Assembly (NCBI GenBank): GCA_025351985.1
Contig: JANXUW010000490.1
Location: 1-9,480 of the forward strand
Length of the DNA stretch: 9,480 bases
Direction: 5' to 3'
From: Pseudolysobacter sp.
GTDB taxonomy: Bacteria; Pseudomonadota; Gammaproteobacteria; Xanthomonadales; Rhodanobacteraceae
Shown here: positions 6,243 through 9,480 of the stretch, piece by piece
Numbering within the stretch: position 1 is the first letter of the stretch
Layout of the letters: the number at the start of each line of letters is the position of its first letter
Position numbers and translations under genes: made by a program
Notes under the pieces: model-generated
Told to the model about the DNA's origin: nothing
The model's database searches: none
What the model saw: the letters and a program-made list of their open reading frames with translations, nothing else

Positions 6243-7433
6243 TTATTTCAGCACACCGAGTTTTTTACCGACCTTCATAAACGCCTTGATCGCGCGATCC
6301 AGATGCTCGCGGGTATGCGCCGCCGACATCTGCGTGCGGATGCGCGCCTGGCCTTGCGGCACCACCGGGAAGAAAAACCCGATCGCGTAAATGCCTTCGT
6401 CGAGCAGCGCGCTGGCGAACGCCTGGGCGATCTTGGCGTCGTACAACATCACCGGCACGATCGGGTGCGTGCCCGGGCGAATATCGAAACCGGCGGCCGC
6501 GATCTGCTCGCGGAAATAACGCGTGTTGTCGGTGAGCTTTTGGCGCAGGTCATCCGCGCTGCCGAGCATCTCGAACACCTTGATGCCGGCGGCGACGATC
6601 GACGGTGGCAGCGAGTTCGAAAACAGATACGGACGCGAGCGCTGGCGCAGCAGCTCGATGACTTCGCGCCGACCCGTGGTGAAGCCGCCGAGCGCGCCAC
6701 CCAGCGCCTTGCCGAGCGTGCCGGTGTAAATGTCGATCTTGTCCATCACGCCGTGCACTTCGGCCGAGCCGCGGCCGTGTGCGCCGAGAAATCCGGTGGC
6801 GTGGCATTCGTCGATATGCACGAGCGCATCGTATTTTTTCGCGAGCGCGGTGAGCTGATCGAGCGGCGCGATATAGCCGTCCATACTGAACACGCCATCG
6901 CTCGTTATCAAGCGCGTGCGACAACCCGCGGCGGCCTGCAATTGTTTTTCGAGATCGGCCATATCGGCGTTGGCGTAGCGAAAGCGCTGCGCCTTGCACA
7001 AGCGCACGCCATCGATGATCGAAGCGTGATTGAGCGCGTCGGAAATGACCGCATCCTGCTCGCCGAGCAACGGCTCGAACAGACCGCCGTTGGCATCGAA
7101 ACATGCCGCGTACAGAATCGTGTCTTCGGTGCCGAAGAAATTCGCGATCGCCTGTTCGAGCTGCTTGTGCAGATCCTGCGTGCCGCAGATAAACCGCACC
7201 GACGCCATGCCGAAACCGTGCGTATCGAGCGCGTCCTTGGCAGCCTTGATGATGTCCGGATGATCGGCCAGGCCGAGATAATTATTGGCGCAAAAATTCA
7301 GCACCTTGCTGCCGTCTTCGAGCGTGATCTCGGCGGATTGTGGCGACGCGATCACGCGTTCGGTCTTGTACAAACCCTGTTCACGAATCGAATCGAGTTC
7401 GGCTTGCAGGCGGTCGGCGGCGGGATACGTCAT
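6243..7433 (-). CDS. kbl: Glycine C-acetyltransferase (2-amino-3-ketobutyrate CoA ligase)
   Basis: PLP-dependent enzyme of the alpha-oxoamine synthase family. It converts 2-amino-3-ketobutyrate and CoA into glycine and acetyl-CoA, the second step of threonine breakdown through threonine dehydrogenase. The 396-residue length matches the usual ~398. Features seen: [13 protein letters not shown] (47-59), the [21 protein letters not shown] segment (73-93), [16 protein letters not shown] (176-191), the cofactor-contacting [12 protein letters not shown] (206-217) and the PLP lysine at about residue 242 in [34 protein letters not shown] near the C-terminus is typical of Kbl and separates it from BioF and HemA. 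The ATG at 7433 gives the expected N-terminus; no clear ribosome binding site is visible. The usual partner tdh is not in the window. A 100-bp gap separates it from the upstream exported-protein gene on the same strand, so it may have its own promoter or be read through. Confidence 0.96.
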   Translation of the reverse strand: MTYPAADRLQAELDSIREQGLYKTERVIASPQSAEITLEDGSKVLNFCANNYLGLADHPDIIKAAKDALDTHGFGMASVRFICGTQDLHKQLEQAIANFFGTEDTILYAACFDANGGLFEPLLGEQDAVISDALNHASIIDGVRLCKAQRFRYANADMADLEKQLQAAAGCRTRLITSDGVFSMDGYIAPLDQLTALAKKYDALVHIDECHATGFLGAHGRGSAEVHGVMDKIDIYTGTLGKALGGALGGFTTGRREVIELLRQRSRPYLFSNSLPPSIVAAGIKVFEMLGSADDLRQKLTDNTRYFREQIAAAGFDIRPGTHPIVPVMLYDAKIAQAFASALLDEGIYAIGFFFPVVPQGQARIRTQMSAAHTREHLDRAIKAFMKVGKKLGVLK

Positions 7434-7533
7434 GGCAGATACATCGATGTTGAGGATGGGCGAATTGTCCGCTATTCGGGGCGCAGCGGGAAACTATCTG
7501 CGCGCAGGGCGATTCACGTCAGCAAATGCACGC

Positions 7534-9159
7534 TCAATGTTCGGCGTGAAAGGATACGTTTACGTCGGCATATGGCGGCGCGCCTTCGTACGGCGCGCGT
7601 GGCACGAGATTCCAGCCGTGCGTGCTGAGTTGGCGCATCGCCTTGCTCGATGCGAGGCCGCCGATGAGCACGGTGACGCGGCTTTTGCGTAGTTCGGGGC
7701 GCGCGAAAAATTCCGCCATCTGCGGTGTCCAGCTCAGATAATCCAGCGGCAGCGGCAACAACAATTCGCCTTGCGGCGTTTGATACGCGAGCGCCGCGCC
7801 GATCGTGATCAAGGTGCCGCCGCGCGCGCCGTCGGTGTAGTGGCGGATCAGGCGCAGTGCGTTGATCATGTAGCGCGCTTCGGTTTCGTTGCGCGTGGTG
7901 ATCGCCAGCTCCAGCCATTCGCCGCAACTGCCTTTTGGCTGCAAAGCTTCGAGCTCATCGACGAACGCGGTTTGTGTGGTCGGGGTAAAGCTGCCACGAC
8001 GAATGAACAGGCGTGTGGTGAGGTCGCCGTCGCACCAGGCATCAAGCCGTTTTTTGTTGTAGACACGGATATCGGCGGCGCTGCGCTGCCAGACGATTTC
8101 GTTGTAGCGCCCGCCCGCCGCGAGTACGGTCGCGCCGGTGCCGCCGACTGTGCCGAGGCCAAAACCGGCGCCGAGATTGCCGACTACCGCGGCCTGCGTC
8201 AGCGTGTCCATGCGCTCCTGCACCATCGCATTGCCCGAGTACGGATCGATGCCCAGTTGCTGGGCGAGCGCACGGCGTGTGGATTCGTATTGGATCTCGC
8301 GCAACGCCGCGCGTTTGAGTTCGGCGCCGGCGCGGTTGTACCAGGTTTTGCCGGTGTGCTCGGGTGGTTTTTCTTCGTCTTGTGGTGCCGAGGATTTTGT
8401 GGCGGTCGTTGTCGCCGCGCATGTCGTGTCCGCACAGTCGGCAGCGGATTTTCCCGCCGTATCTTCCGCCGCCAGATCGGCATCGATGTCAGGCGCGACA
8501 TACGGGTTTTCGCGCCGCGCCGCGTTCATCGGCCCGACCGCATCGGGATTCGGATTGCCCTTGTTGCCGATCTTCTTGCCGACGCGATCGCCGGCGGTTT
8601 GCGCCTGGCCCGAATATTTATCGAGCCGCGCAGAAAAATATCGCACCAGCCCCGAAGGCACGCCGGTAATGGTATCGACCGGATGCACAAAAACATTTCC
8701 GACTGCCGTCAGCGCGCCCATCACGCGCCGCCCGGCGGCATGCGTCAACGCATCGCTGCGCGTGGCCGTGTCGAGTACATCGAGTGCCGGCAATTCGGCT
8801 TCGCGCTCGGCGAGTTGCTCGACGCTGTCGGCCCTGAGCAGGCCGTATTTTGTATCGAGAGTGAAGTGCGCGGTGTAGCCGCGAATCGCAACTTTCGAAT
8901 CGACCTTGAAACCCGGCCCATTCAGCAGGGAAGGTTGCAACAGATCGGCTGCTTCGAGAAAAGGTTCTTCCTCGAAACCGCACTGGCTGCGGCATTCCTG
9001 CTCGATCGGCGCTGCTGCCGCCGCTGTGCTGGGCACCGATTGGTCATGCTCGTGTTTCGGCCAAGCCGTGTTGCTGGCGAACAGCCACGACAAAACCAGC
9101 GTCGCGCAACAAGTCGCGCGCATTCGTTTTGGGGAAACCAGCAAACAGGGATTCGGCAT
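7534..9159 (-). CDS. Probable exported protein of unknown function (541 aa)
   Basis: I do not recognise the family. The N-terminus has arginine/lysine residues (11-14) followed by a hydrophobic core (about 17-29) and small residues up to NTAWPK, consistent with a Sec signal peptide. The second ATG at 9123 (residue 13) would give a more compact signal and is a good alternative start; neither ATG has a visible ribosome binding site. The mature part begins with a low-complexity Ala stretch. It then has a conserved-looking domain at about 80-200 (FKVDSKVAIRGYTAHFTLDTKYG, VFVHPVDTITGVPSGL), a Thr/Ser/Ala-rich acidic linker (about 220-268), a Gly-rich hydrophobic stretch (328-350) and a structured C-terminal half (about 355-541). 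Cysteines come in spaced pairs (56/60, 242/247, 376/412), as expected if disulfides form in the periplasm. Periplasmic or outer-membrane location is inference. The long ORF on the opposite strand is a composition shadow. Confidence 0.8.
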   Translation of the reverse strand: MPNPCLLVSPKRMRATCCATLVLSWLFASNTAWPKHEHDQSVPSTAAAAAPIEQECRSQCGFEEEPFLEAADLLQPSLLNGPGFKVDSKVAIRGYTAHFTLDTKYGLLRADSVEQLAEREAELPALDVLDTATRSDALTHAAGRRVMGALTAVGNVFVHPVDTITGVPSGLVRYFSARLDKYSGQAQTAGDRVGKKIGNKGNPNPDAVGPMNAARRENPYVAPDIDADLAAEDTAGKSAADCADTTCAATTTATKSSAPQDEEKPPEHTGKTWYNRAGAELKRAALREIQYESTRRALAQQLGIDPYSGNAMVQERMDTLTQAAVVGNLGAGFGLGTVGGTGATVLAAGGRYNEIVWQRSAADIRVYNKKRLDAWCDGDLTTRLFIRRGSFTPTTQTAFVDELEALQPKGSCGEWLELAITTRNETEARYMINALRLIRHYTDGARGGTLITIGAALAYQTPQGELLLPLPLDYLSWTPQMAEFFARPELRKSRVTVLIGGLASSKAMRQLSTHGWNLVPRAPYEGAPPYADVNVSFHAEH

Positions 9160-9184
9160 ACGCTGTGATGCTGGGAAAGAATGC

Positions 9185-9211
9185 AGTGTAATTGGTCGCG
9201 GCTGAAGCCAA
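9185..9211 (-). promoter_or_regulatory. Weak promoter candidate for the exported-protein gene
   Basis: On the minus strand TTGGCT (9211-9206) and TACACT (9190-9185) could serve as -35 and -10 boxes, but the spacer is only 15 nt and each box deviates from consensus. Transcription would begin near 9178, about 20 nt before the ATG at 9159. The rest of 9160-9270 shows no other signal that I can support. Confidence 0.2.
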
Positions 9212-9333
9212 CCTAGCCGAGTGCGCGGCTGCGATCAGTGTCTGACCAGCACCAAGCAATTGAGCAAGGGAACCTCTGATTAACCGTAGCGAGCGAAGAG
9301 AATTTGCGCGTCGCCGGAGCGCAGGAACCGGAG

Positions 9334-9349
9334 TGTACCTATGAGTACA
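9334..9349. repeat. Hairpin TGTAC-N6-GTACA inside the terminal-repeat element
   Basis: Perfect 5-bp arms (9334-9338 and 9345-9349) around a 6-nt loop. The surrounding sequence (CCGGAG before it, ATGAGGAT after it) reminds me of intergenic repeats seen in Xanthomonadales and Pseudomonas genomes, but that is recollection and not a search result. Confidence 0.4.
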
Positions 9350-9389
9350 TGAGGATGACTCGCCGCATCCGCGACTCGCCCTGCGGGTC

Positions 9390-9404
9390 ATTCGCTGCGC
9401 GAAT
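9390..9404. repeat. Hairpin ATTCGC-TGC-GCGAAT inside the terminal-repeat element
   Basis: Perfect 6-bp arms around a 3-nt loop, in the right half of the terminal-repeat element. It would form the tightest internal stem of the folded element. No function can be assigned. Confidence 0.4.
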
Positions 9405-9480
9405 GTTCGCTTCAGCATCCTGCCTTCGCAGTCCGAGCACCGCCGGCGCGCAAATTATCGAGCGCAGTAGGTTAATCAGA

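Larger units (their letters stand above)
9275..9480. mobile_element. Palindromic MITE-like element with terminal inverted repeats (right end at the window edge)
   Basis: TCTGATTAACC at 9275-9285 is the exact reverse complement of GGTTAATCAGA at 9470-9480, the last bases of the window, so the repeat may extend further (GGGAACC precedes the left copy at 9268-9274). A second nested pair lies inside: AATTTGCGCG (9301-9310) and CGCGCAAATT (9447-9456), each flanked inward by CCGG. Two more hairpins lie between them. The roughly 206-bp core holds no plausible gene or transposase. This organisation resembles a small non-autonomous element mobilised in trans, or a fold-back intergenic repeat. It lies upstream of the exported-protein gene. 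No target-site duplication can be checked because the right flank is missing. Confidence 0.55.

Noticed and set aside
7434..7533. Promoter or terminator in the 100-bp gap upstream of kbl
   Set aside because: A GACAAT -10-like box (7469-7464) exists but its -35 partner is poor, and there is no convincing terminator hairpin. Too weak to list.
6303..7628. 441-codon open frame on the plus strand opposite kbl
   Set aside because: It is the antisense of the clear kbl frame, is rich in Arg/Ala/His as expected from GC-rich shadow frames, and has no recognisable motif.
7771..9168. 465-codon open frame on the plus strand opposite the exported protein
   Set aside because: Arg/Ala/Gly-rich composition typical of an antisense shadow. 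The minus-strand frame has a signal peptide and balanced composition and is the better gene.

Overview
This 9.48-kb window looks like chromosomal DNA of a moderately GC-rich gammaproteobacterium. I would guess Xanthomonadales/Rhodanobacteraceae from the style of the proteins (glycine C-acetyltransferase, RsuA-type pseudouridine synthase, lipid operon), but no marker gene here proves that. Coding is dense and mostly on the minus strand. Recognisable Shine-Dalgarno sequences are weak or absent at most starts.

Left part (1-4198, minus strand): a tightly packed lipid-modification operon. In transcription order it holds a membrane fatty-acyl desaturase, a tiny Trp-rich ORF of unknown function, an FAD-dependent NAD/FAD-binding oxidoreductase, a DUF1365 protein, and a cyclopropane-fatty-acid-synthase-like methyltransferase that runs off the left edge. 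Every junction is a stop/start overlap (TAGTG, ATGA, GTGA, ATGA), so the genes are probably translationally coupled. The oxidoreductase/DUF1365/Cfa trio is a recurrent proteobacterial set. Relatives of it are linked in Rhodobacter to the singlet-oxygen sigma-E response and to methylated/furan fatty acids, so a role in modifying unsaturated acyl chains of membrane phospholipids is the best inference. A 229-bp gap upstream of the desaturase carries a 7-bp inverted repeat that could be an operator.

Middle part (4428-7433): a membrane-anchored alpha/beta hydrolase (minus) is divergent from a 16S/23S rRNA pseudouridine synthase of the RsuA/RluB family (plus). They share a very short promoter region with a palindrome inside it. 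The pseudouridine synthase converges on kbl (glycine C-acetyltransferase, minus), with a GC-rich hairpin between the two stop codons.

Right part (7534-9480): a 541-residue, probably exported protein that I cannot assign to a family (minus). Beyond it lies about 320 bp without a gene. It ends in a palindromic, MITE-like element with matching terminal inverted repeats whose right end coincides with the window edge. I found no CRISPR array, tRNA, rRNA, transposase gene or phage gene.
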